From Carpediemonas membranifera (taxonomy: Eukaryota; Fornicata): a stretch of 64,000 nucleotides of DNA. Each line of letters opens with the position of its first letter. Position 1 is the stretch's first letter. Below are positions 37,100 through 49,035 of the stretch, piece after piece. The notes under the pieces were generated by a model. It ran no database searches. It was not told where the DNA came from and saw nothing but the letters and a program-made list of their open reading frames with translations. The stretch is taken from positions 744,001 through 808,000 of the forward strand of contig JAHDYR010000053.1 of assembly GCA_019828565.1 (NCBI GenBank). The letters are read 5' to 3'. The position numbers and the translations under genes were made by a program.

Positions 37100-40000
37100 C
37101 GTTTTAGCCAGGTCAGGCACCTCCTTTCCGCGCTGCGTCCAGAGACGTTCGCGCCTGTATTCCCGCGCCTGTGTCGACTTAGATGTGTCACCTGTGGGCA
37201 TCCCTTGTTCGGCTCCTCCGGCTGCTCCCGCAGCCTCGTCGCCAGCCCCCTCGGCCTCTCCACACGCGAGATGAGATTCCAGCACAAATTATTCCCGCAG
37301 CCAGTCCTGCGCTGTGGCCCGCTCGAACTGCGTGACGTAATCCGAGTAGATCTGGACGTTGCCGTTCCAGATGCAGCGCATCACTTCCTGCTCCAGGAAG
37401 CGGCCGGCCCCCACACTCAGGCCGACCATCTTACACAATCTCACACACCAGGACTCGCCCTGGTCATCACTGCACGCTTCGCCAGTGATCTCGCAGGCGG
37501 CCGTCAGTAGCTCGGCTGACCAGTTGTGGTACTGCGCGGACTTGTCTGACTCGGCGTTGGCCTGATCCTTCGAGATCACCACGTCGATGATGATGGGCTC
37601 GTTGGCGACCCTGCCCGTGGGAGAGCGACGCAGCGGGACATAGACGTCGGCGCGAGCGTTACTCTGGTAGGCTGGGTCGGCCGAGTAGCCGCGGGTGCGA
37701 CTGTTCAAGGCGAACTCCTTGCGGGCAAGCACGTCGTTACTCCACAGGAAGGAGCGCACGCAGTCACGAACTAGGTCATGACGCATGGTCCTGGCACCCT
37801 CCAGGAGCTTAGGACAGGACAACGTGTGCTGCCACGACACATTCGAGTTACCGCAGAGCGGGCAGCGGACGGTTGAGTCCGTCTCGAACGGTGGTGCGCC
37901 GAGGTGTGACCTCACCATGGTGGTGAAAAGGTCGCCACGGATCGGCGTCGCATAGGAGAGGGGGACAGGGCGGCTTCGGCCGCGAGAATCGGGGTCACCG
38001 GGGTCGACTCCACGATCGGGGCGACGGCTGCTGCATGGGCGCGAGAGATTTTTTGTTAGGGTGCGCTGAAGGCCAGTCACGGGCTTGCCGTAGAGCTGGT
38101 CCATCCCACGAGGCCAGTCGATGGAGGTGTCGTTGGCGGCGAAGGTTGATTCGTCGGGGGTTCTGTCCCAGCCCACATCGTGCAGTTGGGCGGTTGCGGC
38201 TAGGTAAGCTGCGTCCCAGGTCATGCTCGGGGTGGGCAGGCGGAGGCCGTTATCGGAGAAATCGAGGCCGAGCCGGAGTGAGTTGTACTTCTCAGGGTCT
38301 AGGAGAAGAATTCTCGCAATCGCCGGCGTCAGGACGTTGGACTCGAAGTTTCGTATGGTCTCACGGTGTTGGGCTGGATCGATAGATCTCATCAAAAATG
38401 AAAGCTTCGGCAGAATACACGAACGGATAAGATTCAGAGCAACGGACGTCCCATCCGTTCCAATGTCTTCAACCATCGACACCACACTAAGCAACATCTG
38501 TTTCTGCTCGTCTAGCTTCGTCATGAGCTGCATCCGTTCCGCTTCGATGCCGCCAATGGGAATTCCCACGATTACTCCAGTTGGCGAGCACGTAACGCGA
38601 ACAGTACGTGCATTCTGCGGCGCGGATGCACAAATCCACTGGCATTTAGCCGGTTTCATTGTTACGCCAATTTGTCGGAAAGCTTCACAAGCTCCATCGA
38701 AAAAGCCCTGGATGGCGCCGCTAGTCGTCCCCGGGGGGCAATCCATGTGACGTCGTCCTGGTAGGCAACCCACTCGCCGCCCCATTTCGTCTTCAGCGTG
38801 TCGATGATTGGCCGCATGGCCAGCGTGAACAGAATGGGGGACAGTGGGTCTCCTTGAGCGATGCCCTCTAGGGACTCGACGACGCGGCCGGACGGCAGAA
38901 CCAGCCTTCCATTGCCATATACGGCGTCAAAGTACGGGATCGCAACAGGGCAGGCCGCGGCGGCTGTGGACCTCAACAATTTGCGGGGCATGGTGCCGTA
39001 CGCATTGCTGAGATCAACGGCGCAGATGCTTTGGCCACGGGAATACGCTTCTTGCAGGCGCAGACCCATAACTTCTGTGCCGCACGACTCACCCCGCCCG
39101 TACTGGTCATCGAGGGAGAGGGTCATCCGCGAGGGACGCGGTAACCGCCTTGGCTAGTAGCTTGGCTGCTACTCGACGAAGGGCCTCTCCCATGGCGATG
39201 GGCCGGACCTCGTCGGGTTTGCCAGGCTTGGGCAGTGGGACGAGGCGGGAGTGGGCCAGAACGTTTGTGTACGGGACGCCTTCGGCCACATCGACAAGTA
39301 GTGGCTTCAGGGCAAGGGCGAAGGCTTCTGGCTTGTGTCTAGCGGCGAGCTTCAAGTGGAGGAAGCTCATGCCCGACGGACCGGGAGCCGAGTCGGCCGG
39401 AAGACTGCTCAGGACATCGATGATGTCCCGAGTTTCGAACTCTACCGAGGTGAGCGGGGCGAGGGGATGGCGGATTGGGAGGTCATCAAGACTGCCTTGG
39501 AAGGGGTCAGCTTGCATCCGAACCATCTTCTCCTCTGCTTCGGCTGGGGTCATCTGCAGTTCTTCCGAGACCAGGGCACTCATGGACTTGCTGTAGTACC
39601 CTCGTCTGGCGTGCTGGTAGGCGAGTCGGCTTCTCGACGTGCTTCCCACCTGATTATGGCGGGTCCTCCGGGGGCGAAGTGCTGTTTGTGGGTGCAGCAT
39701 CACGTCGATGAGACGATCGCGCTTGTCCTCATCTCTGGCTGCCGCGCAGGCGGTGACCTTTCCGATGAGGGCACGGACATAACCCTTGGTTCCCCTCCGC
39801 GTCGGTCGGCTGCGGCCGATGCGAGCCACGTCAGCGGGGTCTGGAAGGAACCCAAGAGGTCTTGTAGGCGCTCGGGTCTGCCTATTGTTGGTGGCCTGTG
39901 TTGCAGGGTGCGCCAATATAGCAGGGAGCGGCAGCCCCAGAGCGATGTGCGCTGCGGCCGCAACACGGCGTGAGCCATGTTTGGCCACAATCCCGTTCGA

Positions 40001-41069
40001 CGGGAACCGGCGCGAGAAGTGGGGGGGCAGGGTTAGGCCGCCTGCGGCACGCAGGAGACACGTCTCAATCTCGATGGCTTGCGCCTTCGTGAGGTGCCTC
40101 CTGCGCTCCGTCCCCATGGCTCGCTCGAGCGCGGGGGGCGAGAGAAGCGTCTGGCGGACTGTGTCGGCATCACGCCAGAGCTCTTCCCGCAGGTCCGGGT
40201 GGATGGCGTCCCGTAGGTCACGAGCGAAGGCTGCGATAGCCTGGTTCACTCGGACCGTTGGTACGTCCATCCCCCGGTGGTTGGTGTCAGCCACGCTTTG
40301 GCCGCCAGGCATGGGAGCGGGTGCCCCGTTATGTCTAGGCTGGACATTCGTGGGCCGACTGGTCTCCCTCGCTGTCGTTAGGTCTAGGCACGATGCCTGT
40401 CTCCTGTGACTGGGCGGGGGTGGGTGGTCCTGAGCCGAGAGGTGGACTTATCGGGGGTATAAGCTCCGCGATCATCATCTCCTCCCTCTCGATTTGCGTT
40501 CTTGATGTTTGGTGGGCTGACGCAACGGGTCCGTTGTCAATCTCATCGATGGTGGAGAGCCGTGGGCATCCCGCCGCCCGTAGTTGCTCTAGTAGAGCCC
40601 TGCGGCGGCCTAGGGATAGCGTATGGTCACGGCCCTCTGTGTCTATACGGATTCGCGAGTCCATTCGGTGCATCAGGAATTGGACGGGATGCGGCGGTAG
40701 GTTCCTGATCAACTGGATTGAGCTTAGTACTTGGTGTAATCTCTGCTTGAAGTCTCGGTTTGAGGGCCTCTGGATCACTGGGAAGAGCGGACTCACAGTG
40801 GCAATGAGTTCTTCGGAGACTCTCTTGGTGAAGCGCTCGGGACGTCCTCTATCTTGAATGAACAGCTTTTTCACAAGCTCTACATCGTTAAAGAGGCGGC
40901 GGACTTTCTGGTACGAGGACCAGTGTTCGGCAAAGAGAGATTTTGGTACATGCTTACCAAACAGAATGCGCACGGCGTCGAAGATCTGGGAAACAGGATC
41001 TTCGAGCTGGATAGTTCCTTCAGTCCCGCTCAGAAGCCGCTCCACGACTTCTTTGCTGACAAAGACTGA
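37087..41069 (-). mobile_element. tRNA-His-targeted retrotransposon, copy F
   Basis: About 3980 bp next to the damaged tRNA-His. Its first ~55 bp share the noise of the flank; from ~37140 on it matches the other copies closely. ORFs in sense order: 41078-40335 (247 aa), 40312-39107 (RT front), 39126-38662, then 38785-37289 (498 aa, RT end plus endonuclease, held open by two compensating indels near 38050 and 37970-37925). Confidence 0.85.
37289..38785 (-). pseudogene. RT C-terminal part fused to endonuclease, copy F
   Basis: 498 aa. An extra T near 38050 shifts ~30 residues (KNLSRPCSSRR... instead of KISRAHAAAV...) before the frame returns to FTTMVRSHLG. The catalytic YQDD lies upstream, near the break between segments. 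Confidence 0.6.
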
Positions 41070-41078
41070 GACTACCAT
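40335..41078 (-). CDS. N-terminal ORF of the retrotransposon, copy F
   Basis: 247 aa with the tRNA-derived start, as in copy B. Confidence 0.5.
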   Translation of the reverse strand: MVVSVFVSKEVVERLLSGTEGTIQLEDPVSQIFDAVRILFGKHVPKSLFAEHWSSYQKVRRLFNDVELVKKLFIQDRGRPERFTKRVSEELIATVSPLFPVIQRPSNRDFKQRLHQVLSSIQLIRNLPPHPVQFLMHRMDSRIRIDTEGRDHTLSLGRRRALLEQLRAAGCPRLSTIDEIDNGPVASAHQTSRTQIEREEMMIAELIPPISPPLGSGPPTPAQSQETGIVPRPNDSEGDQSAHECPA

Positions 41079-41267
41079 CGCCGTTTAATAGGTCGAAAAC
41101 CTCCTTTCACGCTGCGTCCAGAGACGTTCGCGCCTGTATTCCCGCGCCTGTGTCGACTTAGATGTGTCACCTGTGGGCATCCCTTGTTCGGCTCCTCCGG
41201 CTGCTCCCGCAGCCTCGTCGCCGGCCCCCTCGGCCTCTCCACACGCGAGATGAGATTCCAGCACAAA

Positions 41268-41897
41268 TTATTCCCGCAGCCAGTCCTGCGCTGTGGCCCG
41301 CTCGAACTGCGTGACGTAATCCGAGTAGATCTGGACGTTGCCGTTCCAGATGCAGCGCATCACTTCCTGCTCCAGGAAGCGGCCGGCCCCCACACTCAGG
41401 CCGACCATCTTACACAATCTCACACACCAGGACTCGCCCTGGTCATCACTGCACGCTTCGCCAGTGATCTCGCAGGCGGCCGTCAGTAGCTCGGCTGACC
41501 AGTTGTGGTACTGCGCGGACTTGTCTGACTCGGCGTTGGCCTGATCCTTCGAGATCACCACGTCGATGATGATGGGCTCGTTGGCGACCCTGCCCGTGGG
41601 AGAGCGACGCAGCGGGACATAGACGTCGGCGCGAGCGTTACTCTGGTAGGCTGGGTCGGCCGAGTAGCCGCGGGTGCGACTGTTCAAGGCGAACTCCTTG
41701 CGGGCAAGCACGTCGTTACTCCACAGGAAGGAGCGCACGCAGTCACGAACTAGGTCATGACGCATGGTCCTGGCACCCTCCAGGAGCTTAGGACAGGACA
41801 ACGTGTGCTGCCACGACACATTCGAGTTACCGCAGAGCGGGCAGCGGACGGTTGAGTCCGTCTCGAACGGTGGTGCGCCGAGGTGTGACCTCACCAT
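41268..41897 (-). CDS. CCHC/restriction-like endonuclease ORF, copy G
   Basis: 209 aa, intact, 7-nt overlap with the RT ORF. Confidence 0.72.
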   Translation of the reverse strand: MVRSHLGAPPFETDSTVRCPLCGNSNVSWQHTLSCPKLLEGARTMRHDLVRDCVRSFLWSNDVLARKEFALNSRTRGYSADPAYQSNARADVYVPLRRSPTGRVANEPIIIDVVISKDQANAESDKSAQYHNWSAELLTAACEITGEACSDDQGESWCVRLCKMVGLSVGAGRFLEQEVMRCIWNGNVQIYSDYVTQFERATAQDWLRE

Positions 41898-44290
41898 GGT
41901 GGTGAAAAGGTCGCCACGGATCGGCGTCGCATAGGAGAGGGGGACAGGGCGGCTTCGGCCGCGAGAATCGGGGTCACCGGGGTCGACTCCACGATCGGGG
42001 CGACGGCTGCTGCATGGGCGCGAGAGATTTTTGTTAGGGTGCGCTGAAGGCCAGTCACGGGCTTGCCGTAGAGCTGGTCCATCCCACGAGGCCAGTCGAT
42101 GGAGGTGTCGTTGGCGGCGAAGGTTGATTCGTCGGGGGTTCTGTCCCAGCCCACATCGTGCAGTTGGGCGGTTGCGGCTAGGTAAGCTGCGTCCCAGGTC
42201 ATGCTCGGGGTGGGCAGGCGGAGGCCGTTATCGGAGAAATCGAGGCCGAGCCGGAGTGAGTTGTACTTCTCAGGGTCTAGGAGAAGAATTCTCGCAATCG
42301 CCGGCGTCAGGACGTTGGACTCGAAGTTTCGTATGGTCTCACGGTGTTGGGCTGGATCGACAGATCTCATCAAAAATGAAAGCTTCGGCAGAATACACGA
42401 ACGGATAAGATTCAGAGCAACGGACGTCCCATCCGTTCCAATGTCTTCAACCATCGACACCACACTAAGCAACATCTGTTTCTGCTCGTCTAGCTTCGTC
42501 ATGAGCTGCATCCGTTCCGCTTCGATGCCGCCAATGGGAATTCCCACGATTACTCCAGTTGGCGAGCACGTAACGCGAACAGTACGTGCATTCTGCGGCG
42601 CGGATGCACAAATCCACTGGCATTTAGCCGGTTTCATTGTTACGCCAATTTGTCGGAAAGCTTCACAAGCTCCATCGAAAAAGCCCTGGATGGCGCCGCT
42701 AGTCGTCCCCGGGGGGGCAATCCATGTGACGTCGTCCTGGTAGGCAACCCACTCGCCGCCCCATTTCGTCTTCAGCGTGTCGATGATTGGCCGCATGGCC
42801 AGCGTGAACAGAATGGGGGACAGTGGGTCTCCTTGAGCGATGCCCTCTAGGGACTCGACGACGCGGCCGGACGGCAGAACCAGCCTTCCATTGCCATATA
42901 CGGCGTCAAAGTACGGGATCGCAACAGGGCAGGCCGCGGCGGCTGTGGACCTCAACAATTTGCGGGGCATGGTGCCGTACGCATTGCTGAGATCAACGGC
43001 GCAGATGCTTTGGCCACGGGAATACGCTTCTTGCAGGCGCAGACCCATAACTTCTGTGCCGCACGACTCACCCCGCCCGTACTGGTCATCGAGGAGAGGG
43101 TCATCCGCGAGGGACGCGGTAACCGCCTTGGCTAGTAGCTTGGCTGCTACTCGACGAAGGGCCTCTCCCATGGCGATGGGCCGGACCTCGTCGGGTTTGC
43201 CAGGCTTGGGCAGTGGGACGAGGCGGGAGTGGGCCAGAACGTTTGTGTACGGGACGCCTTCGGCCACATCGACAAGTAGTGGCTTCAGGGCAAGGGCGAA
43301 GGCTTCTGGCTTGTGTCTAGCGGCGAGCTTCAAGTGGAGGAAGCTCATGCCCGACGGACCGGGAGCCGAGTCGGCCGGAAGACTGCTCAGGACATCGATG
43401 ATGTCCCGAGTTTCGAACTCTACCGAGGTGAGCGGGGCGAGGGGATGGCGGATTGGGAGGTCATCAAGACTGCCTTGGAAGGGGTCAGCTTGCATCCGAA
43501 CCATCTTCTCCTCTGCTTCGGCTGGGGTCATCTGCAGTTCTTCCGAGACCAGGGCACTCATGGACTTGCTGTAGTACCCTCGTCTGGCGTGCTGGTAGGC
43601 GAGTCGGCTTCTCGACGTGCTTCCCACCTGATTATGGCGGGTCCTCCGGGGGCGAAGTGCTGTTTGTGGGTGCAGCATCACGTCGATGAGACGATCGCGC
43701 TTGTCCTCATCTCTGGCTGCCGCGCAGGCGGTGACCTTTCCGATGAGGGCACGGACATAACCCTTGGTTCCCCTCCGCGTCGGTCGGCTGCGGCCGATGC
43801 GAGCCACGTCGGCGGGGTCTGGAAGGAACCCAAGAGGTCTTGTAGGCGCTCGGGTCTGCCTATTGTTGGTGGCCTGTGTTGCAGGGTGCGCCAATATAGC
43901 AGGGAGCGGCAGCCCCAGAGCGATGTGCGCTGCGGCCGCAACACGGCGTGAGCCATGTTTGGCCACAATCCCGTTCGACGGGAACCGGCGCGAGAAGTGG
44001 GGGGGCAGGGTTAGGCCGCCTGCGGCACGCAGGAGACACGTCTCAATCTCGATGGCTTGCGCCTTCGTGAGGTGCCTCCTGCGCTCCGTCCCCATGGCTC
44101 GCTCGAGCGCGGGGGGCGAGAGAAGCGTCTGGCGGACTGTGTCGGCATCACGCCAGAGCTCTTCCCGCAGGTCCGGGTGGATGGCGTCCCGTAGGTCACG
44201 AGCGAAGGCTGCGATAGCCTGGTTCACTCGGACCGTTGGTACGTCCATCCCCCGGTGGTTGGTGTCAGCCACGCTTTGGCCGCCAGGCAT
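41891..44290 (-). CDS. Reverse transcriptase ORF, copy G
   Basis: 799 aa, all RT motifs intact; differs from copy B at only a few residues (for example VRVNQ vs VQVNQ). Confidence 0.8.
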   Translation of the reverse strand: MPGGQSVADTNHRGMDVPTVRVNQAIAAFARDLRDAIHPDLREELWRDADTVRQTLLSPPALERAMGTERRRHLTKAQAIEIETCLLRAAGGLTLPPHFSRRFPSNGIVAKHGSRRVAAAAHIALGLPLPAILAHPATQATNNRQTRAPTRPLGFLPDPADVARIGRSRPTRRGTKGYVRALIGKVTACAAARDEDKRDRLIDVMLHPQTALRPRRTRHNQVGSTSRSRLAYQHARRGYYSKSMSALVSEELQMTPAEAEEKMVRMQADPFQGSLDDLPIRHPLAPLTSVEFETRDIIDVLSSLPADSAPGPSGMSFLHLKLAARHKPEAFALALKPLLVDVAEGVPYTNVLAHSRLVPLPKPGKPDEVRPIAMGEALRRVAAKLLAKAVTASLADDPLLDDQYGRGESCGTEVMGLRLQEAYSRGQSICAVDLSNAYGTMPRKLLRSTAAAACPVAIPYFDAVYGNGRLVLPSGRVVESLEGIAQGDPLSPILFTLAMRPIIDTLKTKWGGEWVAYQDDVTWIAPPGTTSGAIQGFFDGACEAFRQIGVTMKPAKCQWICASAPQNARTVRVTCSPTGVIVGIPIGGIEAERMQLMTKLDEQKQMLLSVVSMVEDIGTDGTSVALNLIRSCILPKLSFLMRSVDPAQHRETIRNFESNVLTPAIARILLLDPEKYNSLRLGLDFSDNGLRLPTPSMTWDAAYLAATAQLHDVGWDRTPDESTFAANDTSIDWPRGMDQLYGKPVTGLQRTLTKISRAHAAAVAPIVESTPVTPILAAEAALSPSPMRRRSVATFSPPW

Positions 44291-45048
44291 GGGAGCGGGT
44301 GCCCCGTTATGTCTAGGCTGGACATTCGTGGGCCGACTGGTCTCCCTCGCTGTCGTTAGGTCTAGGCACGATGCCTGTCTCCTGTGACTGGGCGGGGGTG
44401 GGTGGTCCTGAGCCGAGAGGTGGACTTATCGGGGGTATAAGCTCCGCGATCATCATCTCCTCCCTCTCGATTTGCGTTCCTGATGTTTGGTGGGCTGACG
44501 CAACGGGTCCGTTGTCAATCTCATCGATGGTGGAGAGCCGTGGGCATCCCGCCGCCCGTAGTTGCTCTAGTAGAGCCCTGCGGCGGCCTAGGGATAGCGT
44601 ATGGTCACGGCCCTCTGTGTCTATACGGATTCGCGAGTCCATTCGGTGCATCAGGAATTGGACGGGATGCGGCGGTAGGTTCCTGATCAACTGGATTGAG
44701 CTTAGTACTTGGTGTAATCTCTGCTTGAAGTCTCGGTTTGAGGGCCTCTGGATCACTGGGAAGAGCGGACTCACAGTGGCAATGAGTTCTTCGGAGACTC
44801 TCTTGGTGAAGCGCTCGGGACGTCCTCTATCTTGAATGAACAGCTTTTTCACAAGCTCTACATCGTTAAAGAGGCGGCGGACTTTCTGGTACGAGGACCA
44901 GTGTTCGGCAAAGAGAGATTTTTGGTACATGCTTACCAAACAGAATGCGCACGGCGTCGAAGATCTGGGAAACAGGATCTTCGAGCTGGATAGTTCCTTC
45001 AGTCCCGCTCAGAAGCCGCTCCACGACTTCTTTGCTGACAAAGACTGA

Positions 45049-48000
45049 GACTACCATCGCCGTTTAATAGGTCGAAAACCTCCTTTCACGCTGCGTCCAG
45101 AGACGTTCGCGCCTGTATTCCCGCGCCTGTGTCGACTTAGATGTGTCACCTGTGGGCATCCCTTGTTCGGCTCCTCCGGCTGCTCCCGCAGCCTCGTCGC
45201 CGGCCCCCTCGGCCTTTCCACACGCGAGATGAGATTCCAGCACAAATTATTCCCGCAGCCAGTCCTGCGCTGTGGCCCGCTCGAACTGCGTGACGTAATC
45301 CGAGTAGATCTGGACGTTGCCGTTCCAGATGCAGCGCATCACTTCCTGCTCCAGGAAGCGGCCGGCCCCCACACTCAGGCCGACCATCTTACACAATCTC
45401 ACACACCAGGACTCGCCCTGGTCATCACTGCACGCTTCGCCAGTGATCTCGCAGGCGGCCGTCAGTAGCTCGGCTGACCAGTTGTGGTACTGCGCGGACT
45501 TGTCTGACTCGGCGTTGGCCTGATCCTTCGAGATCACCACGTCGATGATGATGGGCTCGTTGGCGACCCTGCCCGTGGGAGAGCGACGCAGCGGGACATA
45601 GACGTCGGCGCGAGCGTTACTCTGGTAGGCTGGGTCGGCCGAGTAGCCGCGGGTGCGACTGTTCAAGGCGAACTCCTTGCGGGCAAGCACGTCGTTACTC
45701 CACAGGAAGGAGCGCACGCAGTCACGAACTAGGTCATGACGCATGGTCCTGGCACCCTCCAGGAGCTTAGGACAGGACAACGTGTGCTGCCACGACACAT
45801 TCGAGTTACCGCAGAGCGGGCAGCGGACGGTTGAGTCCGTCTCGAACGGTGGTGCGCCGAGGTGTGACCTCACCATGGTGGTGAAAAAGGTCGCCACGGA
45901 TCGGCGTCGCATAGGAGAGGGGGACAGGGCGGCTTCGGCCGCGAGAATCGGGGTCACCGGGGTCGACTCCACGATCGGGGCGACGGCTGCTGCATGGGCG
46001 CGAGAGATTTTTGTTAGGGTGCGCTGAAGGCCAGTCACGGGCTTGCCGTAGAGCTGGTCCATCCCACGAGGCCAGTCGATGGAGGTGTCGTTGGCGGCGA
46101 AGGTTGATTCGTCGGGGTTCTGTCCCAGCCCACATCGTGCAGTTGGGCGGTTGCGGCTAGGTAAGCTGCGTCCCAGGTCATGCTCGGGGTGGGCAGGCGG
46201 AGGCCGTTATCGGAGAAATCGAGGCCGAGCCGGAGTGAGTTGTACTTCTCAGGGTCTAGGAGAAGAATTCTCGCAATCGCCGGCGTCAGGACGTTGGACT
46301 CGAAGTTTCGTATGGTCTCACGGTGTTGGGCTGGATCGACAGATCTCATCAAAAATGAAAGCTTCGGCAGAATACACGAACGGATAAGATTCAGAGCAAC
46401 GGACGTCCCATCCGTTCCAATGTCTTCAACCATCGACACCACACTAAGCAACATCTGTTTCTGCTCGTCTAGCTTCGTCATGAGCTGCATCCGTTCCGCT
46501 TCGATGCCGCCAATGGGAATTCCCACGATTACTCCAGTTGGCGAGCACGTAACGCGAACAGTACGTGCATTCTGCGGCGCGGATGCACAAATCCACTGGC
46601 ATTTAGCCGGTTTCATTGTTACGCCAATTTGTCGGAAAGCTTCACAAGCTCCATCGAAAAAGCCCTGGATGGCGCCGCTAGTCGTCCCCGGGGGGCAATC
46701 CATGTGACGTCGTCCTGGTAGGCAACCCACTCGCCGCCCCATTTCGTCTTCAGCGTGTCGATGATTGGCCGCATGGCCAGCGTGAACAGAATGGGGGACA
46801 GTGGGTCTCCTTGAGCGATGCCCTCTAGGGACTCGACGACGCGGCCGGACGGCAGAACCAGCCTTCCATTGCCATATACGGCGTCAAAGTACGGGATCGC
46901 AACAGGGCAGGCCGCGGCGGCTGTGGACCTCAACAATTTGCGGGGCATGGTGCCGTACGCATTGCTGAGATCAACGGCGCAGATGCTTTGGCCACGGGAA
47001 TACGCTTCTTGCAGGCGCAGACCCATAACTTCTGTGCCGCACGACTCACCCCGCCCGTACTGGTCATCGAGGAGAGGGTCATCCGCGAGGGACGCGGTAA
47101 CCGCCTTGGCTAGTAGCTTGGCTGCTACTCGACGAAGGGCCTCTCCCATGGCGATGGGCCGGACCTCGTCGGGTTTGCCAGGCTTGGGCAGTGGGACGAG
47201 GCGGGAGTGGGCCAGAACGTTTGTGTACGGGACGCCTTCGGCCACATCGACAAGTAGTGGCTTCAGGGCAAGGGCGAAGGCTTCTGGCTTGTGTCTAGCG
47301 GCGAGCTTCAAGTGGAGGAAGCTCATGCCCGACGGACCGGGGAGCCGAGTCGGCCGGAAGACTGCTCAGGACATCGATGATGTCCCGAGTTTCGAACTCT
47401 ACCGAGGTGAGCGGGGCGAGGGGATGGCGGATTGGGAGGTCATCAAGACTGCCTTGGAAGGGGTCAGCTTGCATCCGAACCATCTTCTCCTCTGCTTCGG
47501 CTGGGGTCATCTGCAGTTCTTCCGAGACCAGGGCACTCATGGACTTGCTGTAGTACCCTCGTCTGGCGTGCTGGTAGGCGAGTCGGCTTCTCGACGTGCT
47601 TCCCACCTGATTATGGCGGGTCCTCCGGGGGCGAAGTGCTGTTTGTGGGTGCAGCATCACGTCGATGAGACGATCGCGCTTGTCCTCATCTCTGGCTGCC
47701 GCGCAGGCGGTGACCTTTCCGATGAGGGCACGGACATAACCCTTGGTTCCCCTCCGCGTCGGTCGGCTGCGGCCGATGCGAGCCACGTCGGCGGGGTCTG
47801 GAAGGAACCCAAGAGGTCTTGTAGGCGCTCGGGTCTGCCTATTGTTGGTGGCCTGTGTTGCAGGGTGCGCCAATATAGCAGGGAGCGGCAGCCCCAGAGC
47901 GATGTGCGCTGCGGCCGCAACACGGCGTGAGCCATGTTTGGCCACAATCCCGTTCGACGGGAACCGGCGCGAGAAGTGGGGGGGCAGGGTTAGGCCGCCT

Positions 48001-49026
48001 GCGGCACGCAGGAGACACGTCTCAATCTCGATGGCTTGCGCCTTCGTGAGGTGCCTCCTGCGCTCCGTCCCCATGGCTCGCTCGAGCGCGGGGGGCGAGA
48101 GAAGCGTCTGGCGGACTGTGTCGGCATCACGCCAGAGCTCTTCCCGCAGGTCCGGGTGGATGGCGTCCCGTAGGTCACGAGCGAAGGCTGCGATAGCCTG
48201 GTTCACTCGGACCGTTGGTACGTCCATCCCCCGGTGGTTGGTGTCAGCCACGCTTTGGCCGCCAGGCATGGGAGCGGGTGCCCCGTTATGTCTAGGCTGG
48301 ACATTCGTGGGCCGACTGGTCTCCCTCGCTGTCGTTAGGTCTAGGCACGATGCCTGTCTCCTGTGACTGGGCGGGGGTGGGTGGTCCTGAGCCGAGAGGT
48401 GGACTTATCGGGGGTATAAGCTCCGCGATCATCATCTCCTCCCTCTCGATTTGCGTTCCTGATGTTTGGTGGGCTGACGCAACGGGTCCGTTGTCAATCT
48501 CATCGATGGTGGAGAGCCGTGGGCATCCCGCCGCCCGTAGTTGCTCTAGTAGAGCCCTGCGGCGGCCTAGGGATAGCGTATGGTCACGGCCCTCTGTGTC
48601 TATACGGATTCGCGAGTCCATTCGGTGCATCAGGAATTGGACGGGATGCGGCGGTAGGTTCCTGATCAACTGGATTGAGCTTAGTACTTGGTGTAATCTC
48701 TGCTTGAAGTCTCGGTTTGAGGGCCTCTGGATCACTGGGAAGAGCGGACTCACAGTGGCAATGAGTTCTTCGGAGACTCTCTTGGTGAAGCGCTCGGGAC
48801 GTCCTCTATCTTGAATGAACAGCTTTTTCACAAGCTCTACATCGTTAAAGAGGCGGCGGACTTTCTGGTACGAGGACCAGTGTTCGGCAAAGAGAGATTT
48901 TGGTACATGCTTACCAAACAGAATGCGCACGGCGTCGAAGATCTGGGAAACAGGATCTTCGAGCTGGATAGTTCCTTCAGTCCCGCTCAGAAGCCGCTCC
49001 ACGACTTCTTTGCTGACAAAGACTGA
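45049..49026 (-). mobile_element. tRNA-His-targeted retrotransposon, copy H
   Basis: 3978 bp. A T5 run fuses RT end and endonuclease (46062-45247). RT is otherwise broken at G-runs near 46116, 46690 and 47340 (46742-46035, 47326-46619, 48269-47295). The N-terminal ORF 49035-48292 is intact. Confidence 0.88.
45247..46062 (-). CDS. RT C-terminus fused in frame to endonuclease, copy H
   Basis: 271 aa reading SVATFFTTMVRSHLG across the junction that in copies A, B, D, G and J is a frame change. This shows the two ORFs need only one base to be a single protein. Confidence 0.6.
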   Translation of the reverse strand: MDQLYGKPVTGLQRTLTKISRAHAAAVAPIVESTPVTPILAAEAALSPSPMRRRSVATFFTTMVRSHLGAPPFETDSTVRCPLCGNSNVSWQHTLSCPKLLEGARTMRHDLVRDCVRSFLWSNDVLARKEFALNSRTRGYSADPAYQSNARADVYVPLRRSPTGRVANEPIIIDVVISKDQANAESDKSAQYHNWSAELLTAACEITGEACSDDQGESWCVRLCKMVGLSVGAGRFLEQEVMRCIWNGNVQIYSDYVTQFERATAQDWLRE

Positions 49027-49035
49027 GACTACCAT
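48292..49035 (-). CDS. N-terminal ORF of the retrotransposon, copy H
   Basis: 247 aa, tRNA-derived start. Confidence 0.5.
   Translation of the reverse strand: MVVSVFVSKEVVERLLSGTEGTIQLEDPVSQIFDAVRILFGKHVPKSLFAEHWSSYQKVRRLFNDVELVKKLFIQDRGRPERFTKRVSEELIATVSPLFPVIQRPSNRDFKQRLHQVLSSIQLIRNLPPHPVQFLMHRMDSRIRIDTEGRDHTLSLGRRRALLEQLRAAGCPRLSTIDEIDNGPVASAHQTSGTQIEREEMMIAELIPPISPPLGSGPPTPAQSQETGIVPRPNDSEGDQSAHECPA

Larger units (their letters stand above)
41070..45048 (-). mobile_element. tRNA-His-targeted retrotransposon, copy G
   Basis: 3979 bp, one of the best preserved copies: RT 44290-41891 (799 aa) and endonuclease 41897-41268 intact. The N-terminal ORF is split by an extra T near 44926 (45057-44866, 44939-44313), the same lesion as in copy C. 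Confidence 0.9.
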
